64,000 bases of DNA from Pestalotiopsis fici W106-1. Its lineage: Eukaryota; Ascomycota; Sordariomycetes; Amphisphaeriales; Sporocadaceae. Positions within the stretch are counted from its first letter, which is position 1, and the number at the start of each line of letters is the position of its first letter. The position numbers and the translations under genes were made by a program. Positions 20,675 through 32,327 of this stretch are shown piece after piece. The notes under the pieces were generated by a model that was not told the origin of the DNA, did no database searches, and worked only from the letters and a program-made list of their open reading frames with translations. Location: assembly GCF_000516985.1 (NCBI RefSeq), contig NW_006917100.1, positions 1,353,490 through 1,417,489 on the forward strand, read 5' to 3'.

Positions 20675-21952
20675 ATGGCCGCCACGCAAACTAACAAAAC
20701 TTCATCCGAGGCTAGAGTCTTACGATTAAGGGACAGTATCACTAGAAGCTGGCCTGCCGCAAGCAAAGAAGAAATAACAATCGAAATGGAGGATATCTAC
20801 AGAGTCCATTCTCACAGCGATGGACCTGCGAAGCCTTTAACTGAGGTTTTCGCAAAAGTTCTGTCATCGCTTACATCGATACAAGCACAAAGTCTTCCAC
20901 AAGATGAAATGAAGCGCATCGATGGCATCGAGAAGCAACTACGACAGTCCATGAATCGCGTCGTGTTCGGAAGCAATTACATAGAGCACGTTGGACTCGG
21001 CCTCAATGAGACCCTGGGACTTTGTGAACGTGTCTTTCAAGGCGAAGATGTCGAGATCATTGATGAGAGAACCCCGGACTACGAAAAGAGGCTCTGGGAG
21101 GAATATGGCGCCCAGCTCAACAGCAAAGACGACAGGACAGTCAAATCCTTCAGTTACGGACGCACAGAAGTGATTAATCATGCCAAGGCTTTCCAGTACA
21201 TGATCGATCAAATCGTTTCACTGGATATGCCAATTACGGAAGAGTGCATCACGACCACTCACCGGATCCTCTGCCAAGATACGCCCATCTTTCACCGAAG
21301 CGGTTCTGTTACTGACCCTCTCCATTACGCTGGCATTTACCGAGACGTTAGAAATATTCACGTTGGAGCTGGCGATACTAGTACGTAACTTTTCGTATTA
21401 TTTTCCCCTCTTTTGGTTTATCTTATAGACAAACATTTCCCTTTGTGGTGCTATAGTGTAGTAGCTCTATGCGGAGATGCCCAAAACAGCTTCTTATAAA
21501 CACGTTTATTGATCCAAAGAGGAAATTGCTAATATATATTTGTTGAAGTGTTCACTCCACCGAAAAAGGTTCCCGGAGCAATGAAGGCTATGATTGCCGA
21601 CTTGAATCAAGATCTCGAGAATGCACAAAAGCACAAGAAGATCGACCCTTTTGCGTTAGCTGCCAAATATTCCATGCAATTCGTGCAAATCCATCCCTTT
21701 CAAGACGGCAACGGTCGCATGTGTCGTCTGATTCTCAACACAATACTGTGCAAATACGCTGGCGTAGTCGTGCCAATTGGCGAAGACGAAGACGACAAAA
21801 AGGCGTATATCGACATCAAGAAAAGGGCCAGCGCGGATGCATTGGATCATGGAGAGTATGCGACCTTTGTCCTACAGAAATCCGAGATACGATTACGCAA
21901 CTTGAAAAAGATGCTTTCGGGAAAGAAAAGGTCAACAACCTTTCTTCTTTGA
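20675..21952 (+). CDS. Fic-domain protein (putative AMP transferase)
   Basis: Fic proteins usually transfer AMP from ATP to hydroxyl side chains of target proteins. Exons are 20675-21380 and 21549-21952; the 168-nt intron (GTACGT donor, GAAG acceptor) joins HVGAGDT to MFTPPKK, giving 369 aa. The catalytic motif HPFQDGNGRMCR is complete near residues 284-295, with the base His, the phosphate-binding GNGR and the final Arg. Upstream, FGSNYIEHVGLGL occupies the place of the inhibitory helix motif (S/T-x-x-x-E-G/N), with His where Gly or Asn is usual. There is no signal peptide or membrane segment. A GTACTAAC branch with CCCGGCAG acceptor at about 22040-22058 hints at a further intron from a weak GTCAAC donor at 21931, which would replace the last residues and stop at 22080. 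It lies next to an NLR gene. Confidence 0.88.
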
Positions 21953-22201
21953 TATGTTTTTTCCCTCTCTCTCTTCCCCCATTCTATCTGTTTCTTGCTT
22001 TCCGATTTTTTTCTTTCCCTGGCTGAACATATCAAGAAGTACTAACAAATCCCGGCAGTCGTGAGGAGACTTCTGCTTAGTCATTGTGCGTATTGGACAA
22101 TTGTCCTCGGTGTGCAATTCGCAAATGGTCAACATTACATATCAGGGGCAACGTTATTCCATCGAGGTTTCAGGCGCTCGCTCGACGCACGGTGCCTAGG
22201 G

Positions 22202-22220
22202 TACCTACCTACCTACCTAC
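22202..22220. repeat. (TACC)n microsatellite
   Basis: Four to five tandem TACC units interrupt otherwise unique intergenic DNA. Confidence 0.8.
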
Positions 22221-22614
22221 GCAAAGTGCCTGGCGGAAACACGCCCAGCATTACCTGCTTTGGTAATGTTGACTGATGCGTTTGACCTGGGATTAGGATA
22301 GAGTGCAGTTGATGCATGTGAATGGGGAACCAGAGCAAAGGAAGAAAATTCGAAACAGCTGCAAATGATTGACTAAGGGATTTTACTTAAGGGGTGGGTA
22401 CGCAAAAAAGGCGTGGAGCAACCGATGTTCAACTTCGTATAATATCCATCCATTATCCCTTCAGCGATTCGAAAACGGGGCCGAGTCTGTTTGGTCAAGG
22501 TGGAAATGACGACACTTTGAGAGGTAACTACTAGTGGAAGAGCAATAAAATACATTTCACGTTAGGCAAGGTACATACATATGTAGATAGTATAACCCAG
22601 CCATTTTGCGCGCA

Positions 22615-22628
22615 TGTGTGTGTGTGTG
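22615..22628. repeat. (TG)7 microsatellite
   Basis: Seven tandem TG dinucleotides in the intergenic region between the Fic and F-box genes. Confidence 0.8.
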
Positions 22629-24172
22629 CCACTTTTGATTCTGCTGCATTTATTACACTATTGCGTGCTTCCTCTCGAGTCAGCAGCGTTTTGACCTGGA
22701 CCAGCTGCTGACATTGCTTTCTACTGCAGCAATTTGAACACATGTAAGCTATAAAGGTGTCAAAGATGACTGACTGGTCTGATCGACATGAAATTAGTTG
22801 CAAATGATCAATCAAATGTGCCAAAAAAAAAATTGTAACAAAGGACACTGGTACATTCCATCTACCTAACCCAGTGCCTAATTTGATGGCTCTGCAGAGA
22901 AGCGCCAGTAGGACGTTTCGGGTCGCCTAGCCCCCCAAAGGAGGTTCGTTCCGCTGCCAGTGCGCTCTGGACCTTGGCCCGACGGGAGAACCGACAGAAG
23001 CAACAAGCGTGCGCCAGTGGTGCCAACAAGTACCTCAGCGTACCTTTTACCTAACGCAGTGCACTGCATCTTTCTCATGCCCAGCTGATGCGAAAGTGGA
23101 AACATTAAAAAACCCCCCGCCTAGCAGCCAGCCATTGATACCGGTCGAGTACGTGCGTGCAGCGACAGAACTCGAGCCGGCAGCCAGCCAGCAAGCATCA
23201 GCACCGGCAGTCCGGGGGAAGTGCCAGCCAGCCGATCTCTGGAAAGCAGAGGGGGAGAGGAAGAGAGGGAAAGGGAAAAAAAGGGACTCCATGGTACATT
23301 GCCTGGCCCAGACAGGCATAAGCAGGACCATGACAGCAGCAGCAGCCGCAGGACCTTGGGCTTGAGCTCTTGGGCTGGACTTGGGACATGGACTTGGGAC
23401 TTGACCCCAACTTTCCTTTTCCTGCCTTTCTCACGCTCTCGCTCGCTCATTCGACCAAAAGCAACGCCCAGTCGCATTGTTCATCTCCATCCCCATTCTC
23501 CGTTCTTTTTCGAGTCTCGCCTGCCCATTCCCTCGCCAATCCTCAACGTCCCTTTTATTTTACGATACAATCGTCGAATATCGTGCATCTCGACACGGGA
23601 CACTGCCAAGAAGAGACAGGAACTCCGCCAACTCATTCCGAACTTGATTTCTCCAACATTTAGTACGGAAATACTCGACTTTTTGTTGCGCCTCGCCTTC
23701 TCATTCTGCTCCGTTCCTATTCGAGCCCCACAGATCCATGCCTCGAACCCATCACCGATCGCCTCTTTCTTAGCGAACACTGATCACGTTAGTGCCGGCC
23801 ACCGCTGACCTGACCGGGCACCTCGAGGTACGCCGCCCTTTTGTTCCTCTTTTACATCATCCCGTCTTCATCGCTCGAGTCTTGCCTTGCAATTACAGAC
23901 CCGAATACAACATTGCTGCTGCGCTGCAAGCGCCCAACCAAAGTCGACAACTCTCAAGGAATATCATAATTGTTGTTCGGGTTGTACAAAGCAGCACGAG
24001 ACATTCATCTGATCTCCAGCGGTTACTGATGCCCTCCTAGAGACCTGTCGACCAAACAAAGTCGCACCGGTCCAGGCCACAGCCTACCTTGATTATCGAT
24101 CGGTTCATGCGCAGTCGACCTTTTCCGTCAGCCTGGAACGACGCTGCTGCAACATCTCGGCGGTAGCGAAGA

Positions 24173-26292
24173 ATGGCTGGATACAGTCGCGCGTTAAGTT
24201 TCTCGGAAAGTAGAGGAAGCGTAATGGGGGACGATATGACCCTGAACACAACCAGCGGTCCGGTGAACCACAGGATGGACAAGATGCAACAACCGAGGCC
24301 GAGAGGGCCACCGACGCCCAGTATGAGTACTCCCGCGCCAGACTTTGACCAGCAACAGCAACAACAGCAGCAGCTCACGGGTTCTCCCCCGCCACCTCCC
24401 ACGCCAGCTGCTTCTCCTGGTCCAGCACACCCTCAGGCAGACTGGAGCGAAGCAGCCGAGGATGAGGACTTCTTTCTCGCCCACGTTCGTCAACATTTTC
24501 AGACCTGCTCCGGACCGCAGCGAAATCGACTTCTGGCCGACCTGTTGAACATGTGCACAACCCAGCAACTGAGTTTCGTACATCAGTTCGTAAGCCCTCT
24601 GCTCAAGAAGGATCCATTCACAAGTTTGCCGGACGAGCTATGCCTGCGGATATTGTCCTTCATCGACGACCCCCTCGTCTTGGCCCGGGCTTCCCAAGTT
24701 TCCCGGAGGTGGCGAGATCTGTTGAGTGACGATGTGACATGGAAGAACCTGTGTGTCAAGCACGACTACGGGCGTAGATTGTCCGAAGTATATCACGGTG
24801 TCCCCAACCATGCACCGACTCGACCAGGTCTCCACCCGCTATCTGATTCCGATCAACCCAACCATAGCTTCCCCGGGGCTTACCGACCGGCCCCGCCCAT
24901 GCAGCAAGTCTCGAGGAGTTTTGACGGTTCAGATCGCCCAAAGCTGCGATCTTACAAATCTCACTTCAAGCAGAGATATTTGGTGGAGTCAGCATGGCGC
25001 ACTGGAGGCCGCAACACCATTCGAACCATTACACAGGACGGCAGGGTCGTGACTAGCTTGCACTTGACGCCCAAGTACATTGTCGTGGCTCTGGATAATG
25101 CCAGAATCCATGTCTTTGACCGTGAAGGAAATGCATTGTGGACTTTGCAGGGACACGTTATGGGCGTATGGGCCATGGTCCCATGGGACGACTTATTGGT
25201 GAGTGGTGGTTGTGATCGTGACGTCCGAGTCTGGGATATGCAGACGGGGCAATGCCTCCACACTCTTCGCGGCCACACTTCCACCGTAAGGTGTCTTAAG
25301 ATGTCAGACGCCAACACGGCCATCTCGGGATCTCGGGATACAACTCTGCGAGTTTGGGATATTCGGACGGGAGTGTGCCGGAATGTTCTAGTTGGCCATC
25401 AGGCCAGCGTTCGGTGTCTCGAGATCAAGGGTGATATCGTGGTTTCCGGCAGTTATGATGCAACAGCCAAGATTTGGAGCATCTCGGAGGGCAGGTGCCT
25501 GCACACGTTGAGTGGACACTTCAGTCAGATCTACGCCATTGCATTTGATGGCCAAAGGGTTGTCACCGGCTCCCTCGATACTAGTGTTCGCGTCTGGGAT
25601 GCTCACACTGGTGAGCCTGTTGCAGTTCTGCAAGGGCACACTTCATTAGTCGGCCAATTGCAGCTCAGGGGTAATACTCTTGTTACCGGAGGTTCGGATG
25701 GCTCAGTCAGGGTCTGGTCTCTGGAAAAGATGTGCCCCATTCACCGACTGGCCGCCCACGATAACAGCGTCACGAGCCTGCAATTTGATGATACGCGCGT
25801 TGTCAGTGGTGGCAGCGACGGCCGGGTCAAGATTTGGGATGTCAAAACCGGTCATCTCGTCCGAGAACTGATTACAGGTTTGTAGTGATGCACCTCCTGA
25901 TTGTTCCTCTTACTTACCAGGAAGCAGCTGAATCTGTCTGGCGTGTCGTATTCGAGGACGAAAAGTGTGTGGCTGTGGCTAACCGCGGGAACCGCGTTAT
26001 GATGGAGGTAAGCTAAATCTATTTTACCCAACTGATGGACTCAATCTTATCATCGTTTAAGGTCTGGTCATTTTCACCTCCCGAGGACGTGTATTCCGAT
26101 CGCCCAGTCTCTTTTCCCCAAGCTGCAGAAAAGGAGCCTGCAAGGACCTTGAACCTCGACTATCGACGCTCCACTTTGGGCTTGCCGAGCATTATCCCGA
26201 CTGACGACGAAGATGTCGACATGAGGGACGCTGCACCTTCGACAGCCCCTACTCATACTACAACCTTTTTCCATGACGAAGAGGAACACTAG
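24173..26292 (+). CDS. F-box/WD40 protein, Cdc4/FBXW7-like SCF substrate receptor
   Basis: The product would recruit phosphorylated substrates to an SCF ubiquitin ligase: the F-box binds Skp1 and the WD40 propeller binds substrate. Exons are 24173-25877, 25928-26007 and 26062-26292 (671 aa). The first acceptor is GAAGCAG at 25921-25927, which keeps frame across ELITAESVWRVVF. The N-terminus is disordered with a Gln run and a Pro run. A dimerisation-like helix (LLADLLNMCTTQQLSFVHQF) precedes the F-box DPFTSLPDELCLRILSF (from residue 147). WD repeats span about 290-600, with GHTSTVRCL, SGSRDTTLRVWD and TGSLDTSVRVWD blocks that follow human FBXW7 and yeast Cdc4 closely. The tail is acidic (PTDDEDVDMRD). 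Fungal relatives have cell-cycle or clock roles; which applies here is not shown. Confidence 0.9.
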
Positions 26293-27140
26293 TTTCCAGG
26301 TCAGCCATTGTTCAGACAGGCTGGAAAGACTCTTCAAACATGATTACCCACTTTTATTGGTTGATGAGGACACGGGAAGGTTACATACACTTGACGCTTC
26401 ATCATTTGTCAAAAGCAGTAAGCATACTTGGCACAAATTGCATGGCTAGGCGTTGGCAACAGACGAAATTGGCATTATTTTACCACCTCGGAGCATGATA
26501 TCATTTGGAACGGGACTTCGAATTTTCACATAGACGCGAGGAGGTTCGCGTGTGGCGTTTTTTCACCAACAGGAAGGATGGGCACGGATACCAGACTTTT
26601 TTTTTAATGTGAATATGCTGGGATGCTTGGCGCTTGGCCGTTCAGTATTATCGGCTTACTATAGTAAAACCATTGGTTTATCTATATTGATATATAAGAG
26701 AACTTTGACAAAGAGCTAGCGATGTTCAGGTGACTTATTGTGAATATGATGGATTGACAGGAAAACTGCCGAGTCAAATGCAATGGTGCAGGAAGTGAAC
26801 AGTGAGCCGCAAACATCAAAACATGGCTGGCTCATTATAGCATTTGCAGTTTCGCCTCGTAATACAATGGTATATACGCACTATCGTACAAAAGCGTATC
26901 TATATCTCATCATGGTGTCTCGTAGGGTAACCCGCTATCATCGATTATCGTGGTCGTACAGTATCAGGACACATGACTTTTCCACTTTCTTTCCCTGAAT
27001 CCTCCATCACTATATCGAAAACAAAACATCCGGCCGAACAACGCCCTGTCTATATTGCCTTCAACTCCCAAAAAGTTTTTCTCGTACATCTTTTGATCGC
27101 TCATTTCAAGGAATTATACAGCCATGAAACATGGACAAGT
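26293..27140. other. Intergenic, convergent 3' ends (F-box gene / ZIP transporter)
   Basis: This is AT-rich 3'-flank sequence of two convergent genes. I see no gene, RNA or repeat in it. Confidence 0.4.
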
Positions 27141-28561
27141 CTAGTGATGATGTCCAAACTGCATTAACAGAGGGAGCAGCATCCCTGCGACGGTCGCGAT
27201 AGTGTCACGCATTTGCGGTCTTGTTTGTTTCCTTGGGCCCATATTCGGGCTCTCTGCGTATCCATTGGAGTTGACGACATCGTGAGAAGAGCCAGCCTCG
27301 CCTTCTTGCATTGCGTGCATTGCCACGTATCTGTGACGATGGGCATTAGTGTCCGTCTGAATGGAGAGAATCCGCACAAGTACTCACAAGAATGTGCCTG
27401 CAGAAAAGAGTAGCAGCATTCCGGTCCACCACTGGTTCCATTCGCCGGCTTCGCCCCCCTCTGCTCGTCCACCCAAGAGATTTACCAGGATGAAAGTAGC
27501 CCAAGCGCCGAATGGCGATGCCAAGCTGAAGACTATCAGATGGCCCCTGGCTCCTCTTTTCGACAGACCTTGCTTCAAAAGGACAGATGTCAAGCCAAAA
27601 GCCGCCGGAGCCTTGTGTATCATGATAGCCAGGAACACAATAAAACCCAACTTCATGTCCGATCCGGCGGCGGAAGCGCCCATCGCAATGCCATCGGCAG
27701 CGGCATGGATAACGAGACCCGTCGTGGTGGCCAAGCTCCTCGATTGTCTAGGCGTTGGTGTCAGGCTGCCCAGGAAACCCTCACTTTCGTCCTCGTCGCC
27801 GGGCAGATCCGAAGCCCCCAGATTGCTCAGACTGATGTGCCGCGGGGCTGGTGGAGGCGTAAAGTTGTCCGAAGCATGGCGAGGCAGGCGGTCGATTAGG
27901 AACATGAGGACAAAACCAAGTATCAATGATAATCCGACATAAAATGTAGGCACCGCTTCAGGGGGCGCAGGGAGGTGCTCGGACGGTGTCTTTGTGGGCG
28001 GGTCATCCTCTCGTGGACCAACAGCAGTACTGCTGGCGAAGGCATCGGCATCGGGCATAATGACTGGTAGTGTCTGTTTCAATTGTTCGTCGACTTGCCC
28101 AGTCTTGACCGTGTCAATCTCGTAGCGATCGCCTGTCCAGTGCATCAAGGCATCGGCTCGTCCCACCAAAACGTCTCTCCGGGCTCCATGGGTGTGGCCC
28201 GCCCCCAACGACGCCTCCGAAATGGCAGATATGCCTTCAGGTATAATGACAATCAAGGATGTGCCGACGAGAATTCCAACTCCTATACTGGACAAGAGGC
28301 GCAGTTGCGATTGTGACAAGGACATGGATAATGGAAGTGCACCAGCTAGGAAGGACCTGTTCGGACATCAGTTTTTTCTCCTTCGGACCTCAAGTCGCTG
28401 GTTCGATCGAATGAGAGGGCTTACGCTATAGCCATGACGGCCTGAATGAAAAAAGAGTCAGCATCATTCATTTATCAATTGTAAAGACTTGGGTGGCCGG
28501 TGTGGGTGGTTGTGGTAGCAAAACTGACCGTCAAGGCGAGTAACAACATCACTCCTGCCAT
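27141..28561 (-). CDS. ZIP-family zinc/metal transporter (ATX2/SLC39A9-like)
   Basis: This membrane protein would move zinc or manganese into the cytosol; yeast ATX2 and animal ZIP9 act at the Golgi. Exons on the minus strand are 28529-28561, 28425-28441 (17 nt), 27388-28356 and 27141-27330, giving 402 aa. Joining them gives MAGVMLLLALTAVMAIASFL then AGALPLSMSLSQSQLRLLSS, a good match to the family start. Predicted helices include GVGILVGTSLIVIIPEG, FYVGLSLILGFVLMFLI, the metal-binding GLVIHAAADGIAMGASA (H-x-x-x-D) and IMIHKAPAAFGLTSVLL. A His-containing loop lies between the second and third helices. The C-terminus ends in a helix and QFGHHH. The tiny second exon and the GTCAGT donor of exon 1 are the least certain details. 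Confidence 0.9.
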
Positions 28562-30148
28562 GGTGGCTTCTTGATCTCGCGTACGTAGCGTTGAGCTTTC
28601 AGCGTTCCTAAGGTATTGCGCTACGAAGACATTGGCGATGTCCAAATCCAGAAGAAGTAGCAGGAAAACCCCTTACGAACAGAGAATGTATTCGTTCGAG
28701 CCGATGAGAAGGGGGTAGTATTTGTAAAAGCAAGAACTTGCAGAGAGCGGGCCGGTTCCCAAACGTTGATTCTTCTTTGCTCCCTCTGTTGCCGAAAGCA
28801 AAAAGGCAGATGGATTTGTAGGACCATCAAATCAATTGCTTGGCTGGTCTGGTACTTGTCAATGCTTTATTAGCGCGAGCTACCTCCCTGGTACATTGGA
28901 AATGTACATTTTTAGGTGCAGCATCGATCCACTAACGAACCCCTGTCGCATTCCACCAAACCCCTGGACCGACCATCGTACGTCACGTCACTGCCGCTGA
29001 ACCGTTCACTCAGATATCAAAACCACCATTGTCGGTCCATAGCTACTGGACCACATCCATATCTGAGGCACCTTGATGTTTCAACCACTGATATATATCG
29101 ATCATAACTGTAGATATTGTACTGGAAATTCTCAGCTTCAAAGCCTGGAACTCTTCGGCGTGCCTGCAAGAAAAGAAAACAGCCAAGTTATTCGGGAACA
29201 CCAGCTACCAGCCACCTGTTTCTATATAGGTTTGGCTCTTGGTGCCGATTTCCAGAATCATGCTAATGAGGTATAGGTTTGCAGGCAGAGTCGGTTGAGT
29301 CTCGATACTTCAAGGTTCTCAAGGGACTAGATTCAGGTATACTGGTGGTGATATCTTAGGGTCAACTTTTATCAAACTGCCATACGCCATACAAAGATAT
29401 CAATATTTCATGCAGAGAAGCTGTACTGTTATTCTGGAGTAAATGCCTATTTGTCCCTTGTTTTCTTCTTCTTCAATCTTCAAACCTTGGACAATGAAAT
29501 GAATGCAGCAAAGTGCATAACCACAGCCGACTTCCCATGTATCGCCACACACATTGCTAGGCATTACTTGAGGGGAATATTTAATACAGAGGACACGTTC
29601 CTTGAATCTATGGACACAAGGAATATGGATTATGAAAGAATAAGTTTTCATCCTATCTGTGGGAAATAAATTCAAAGGCGCAAGTCAAGACCTTCGGTCA
29701 TTGATCATTGAATAATATAGGGACGACAAACAAGATAATGGTTGATCTGATAAGAATAACGCCCAAGGATATCTATCTAGTATACTAATACAGACAGCTC
29801 TTTTTATTAGTCGAGAGGCCGATCAGGTACAAGATCAAAAGGGTCCCCCCGGTGCGGTTTGCTAAAAGAATTGTGGCCCGTGCTTGCCGTCTGCTGCCCC
29901 ATCAATTTAGTGAGACGCGCCTAAGGACGATGCAGCAGCAGCGCGTTCAAGGTATCGCGTTTAATTGATTTCGCATAAAGCTGCATTGAAGCTCAACAAA
30001 TCAACTTTTCAATTCAATCACCAATAACAGCATAATTAGAGCCCAGAGCCTCTACACCGACTGGCAGAACCCGCCAGATCTACAATTTCACTTGAGTCAG
30101 AAACAAAGCGCATTCCTGGCAACAGGACTGCCACAAACGCGGCTCACC
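28562..30148. promoter_or_regulatory. Divergent intergenic region, ZIP transporter / HAT1
   Basis: This 1.6-kb region carries both promoters. No ORF has recognisable features. The right end (about 29930-30060) is AT-rich with an AATTGATTT core near the HAT1 start. I see no repeat or RNA gene. Confidence 0.4.
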
Positions 30149-31790
30149 ATGGCCAGCGACGAAGAGTGTATGCGACACCTTGAATATACACCCGAGATCG
30201 CAGCCGTTGCGCAATGCTAATGAAACCACAGGGATCGTCGATGCCAATGAGGCGTTCAACATCTCGTTGGTACGCCCCCGCGAGTCGGGCCTCGAAAAAG
30301 TCGAGTCCTTCCACCCTACATTCTCGTATCCCATCTTCGGCGAGCAAGAGCAAATCTTTGGCTATAAGGGCCTGAAAATCAACCTGCAATTCAATGCTAG
30401 TGATGTGCGACCAAATCTCTCGGTTTCATCGACCAAGAAGTTCCAGACTCTCGGTGAGGCTGAGGCACTCGATGTCGCTGGCACTCTGAAGAACTTCCTG
30501 CCTGGAGGTACGTGTCATTCCCCCCAAGAGAATCTCTATGTTCGACGCTGACTGGGCGCAGTCGCTTTCCAAAACAAGAAAGATTTCGAGGCTGCCGTAA
30601 AGGCAGTGCCCACAGACTGGACCCCACCGGGTGAGCTGATCAAGACATTCGAACGCGACGGTGAAACCTACGAGGTCTGGAAGGGTAATCTTGCAGACCA
30701 AACCGTGAAGCAGTTGGTTAAGCGCCTTCAGATTCTGGTTCTGCTCTACATCGAAGGCGGTTCATACATTGGCGAGGACGCGGACGGTAACGACGAACCC
30801 GAGTACTCTCTTGCACGATGGGACGTGTATTTCCTGTACAAGAAACAGACCACCGACGGCGGACTCGCAGAGTATACCTTCCAAGGCTATTCTACCGTGT
30901 ACAACTTTTGGCTGTTTGAGTCTCTTACGCCCCCTTCAACTCCGCCAAAGCTTCTTGAGCCCAAGGTCGACCAGTCATGGGAGCTGCCCCAGGGAGATTT
31001 GCCATACTCGCAGATTCCTCACCGCGCGCGGATATCACAGTTCGTTATTCTCCCTCCTTTCCAAGGCAAGGGCTGTGGCGCCATGCTTTACAACACCATC
31101 TTTGAAACTGAGCTCAAGGACGTTATGACCAAGGAGGTCACGGTTGAAGACCCAAATGAAGCCTTCGACCTCCTCCGCGATCTCTGCGACATGAAGTACC
31201 TTCGCGCAAACGTCCCAGAGTTTGCAGAGCTGTCTATCAAACCCGACATTTCCATCCCCCAGAAGGGTGGAATCTTGCACCACAACCTACAGGTTACACA
31301 TGCAAACAGTGCCATTTCTCCAAAGGCCATTGTCGACATTGATGTCCTTGAATCCATTCGTAAGAAGACAAAGATTGCTCCCAGACAGTTCCACCGCCTC
31401 GTCGAAATGCATTTGATGTCAAAGTTGCCACTTTCTGTGCGCCCAGTCCCCGAGTCAACAGACGAGAGCATGGACCCGCCCAAGACTGGCAAGCCTTCAG
31501 ACGCAGACAAGAACGTCTACACACAATGGCGCCTTTTGCTGAAGCAGCGTTTGTACCGTCGCAACGTGGGAGTCTTGGCTGAATTTGAGACTACGGAGCG
31601 AATCATCAAGTTGAATGAGACTCTGGAGAACGTGGAATGGGAGTACGCCCGCATTCTCGAGAGATTGAATGCCCCTAGACTAGGCGAGCAGAACGATGAG
31701 GGTACGACGGACGCAAAGGGAAAGAGGAAGGCTAGCGGTGGAGAAGACGGCGAGCCGTCGTCGAAGAAGGCAAAGGTGGACAGTGTTTGA
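30149..31790 (+). CDS. HAT1: Histone acetyltransferase type B catalytic subunit
   Basis: Hat1 acetylates newly made histone H4 (Lys5 and Lys12) before chromatin deposition, in complex with an Hat2/RbAp46-type WD40 protein. Exons are 30149-30167, 30232-30507 and 30562-31790 (507 aa). The first exon encodes only MASDEE plus one base; GTATGC and a CTAAT branch support it. The N-terminal Hat1 domain includes YPIFGEQEQIFGYKGLKI. The acetyl-CoA-binding GNAT core is RISQFVILPPFQGKGCGAML near residues 252-271, with the QGKGCG loop. The C-terminal KGKRK and SSKKAK clusters are probable nuclear signals. The length exceeds the yeast protein mainly through the charged C-terminus, as in other filamentous fungi. 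Confidence 0.95.
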
Positions 31791-32327
31791 GATGATGCTT
31801 TTCATTTTGATACAATGTACGCCCATGGTGCCTGGCCAAGATCTCATGTGACTGGCATGGAAATGCGGTCACTGAAGTTCTCCTGACTCTGCAATATCGA
31901 GCAGAACGGCAGACAAGGAAAAGGACTGGAAAATAACTGAGCTTTGGTGGATAAGAAAGCTCTCATATGGCTGCGCCAAACCCGGTTGTATCCGAGTTGT
32001 GATGCCACCTAATTTACATACCCCTTGAATTAGTCACGGACAAAAAGACTTCATAGTGAGACGAGAATATGTTATATTCGTGTATTGATGTTGCATTTCG
32101 CAAGTCAAATCTGCTAGCACCACAGTTGCAGTTCGTGTTACTTCTTTATTCAGTCTAGGTTATATACGGTCTATGGCTTCTAGATGTGTAAAATGATACG
32201 AAATGAATCATCCACCGCTTGGTAGGAGAAATGACATCAGTAGTGAACAGTTGGAGCGAGATACATATTTCCCCAAACGTAAAACCCCCTACTTCCCTTT
32301 GACACGATCCAACAACCAAATAAGTAG
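31791..32327. other. Intergenic, convergent 3' ends (HAT1 / P5CR)
   Basis: This 0.5-kb spacer between convergent genes has no gene or repeat that I can support. Confidence 0.4.

Larger units (their letters stand above)
21953..24172. other. Intergenic 2.2 kb: Fic 3' region and long leader of the F-box gene
   Basis: No gene is supported. The 195-codon frame at 23221-23808 is low-complexity and frame-overlapped. Microsatellites are noted separately. The pyrimidine-rich stretch from about 23400 to 23760 and the upstream ATGs suggest a long 5' leader for the F-box/WD40 gene, a common setting for uORF control; this is inference. Confidence 0.4.

Noticed and set aside
23221..23808. 195-codon frame before the F-box gene
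   Set aside because: Low-complexity Arg/Glu then Ser/Pro/Phe composition fits a pyrimidine-rich leader; no domain or conserved motif seen.
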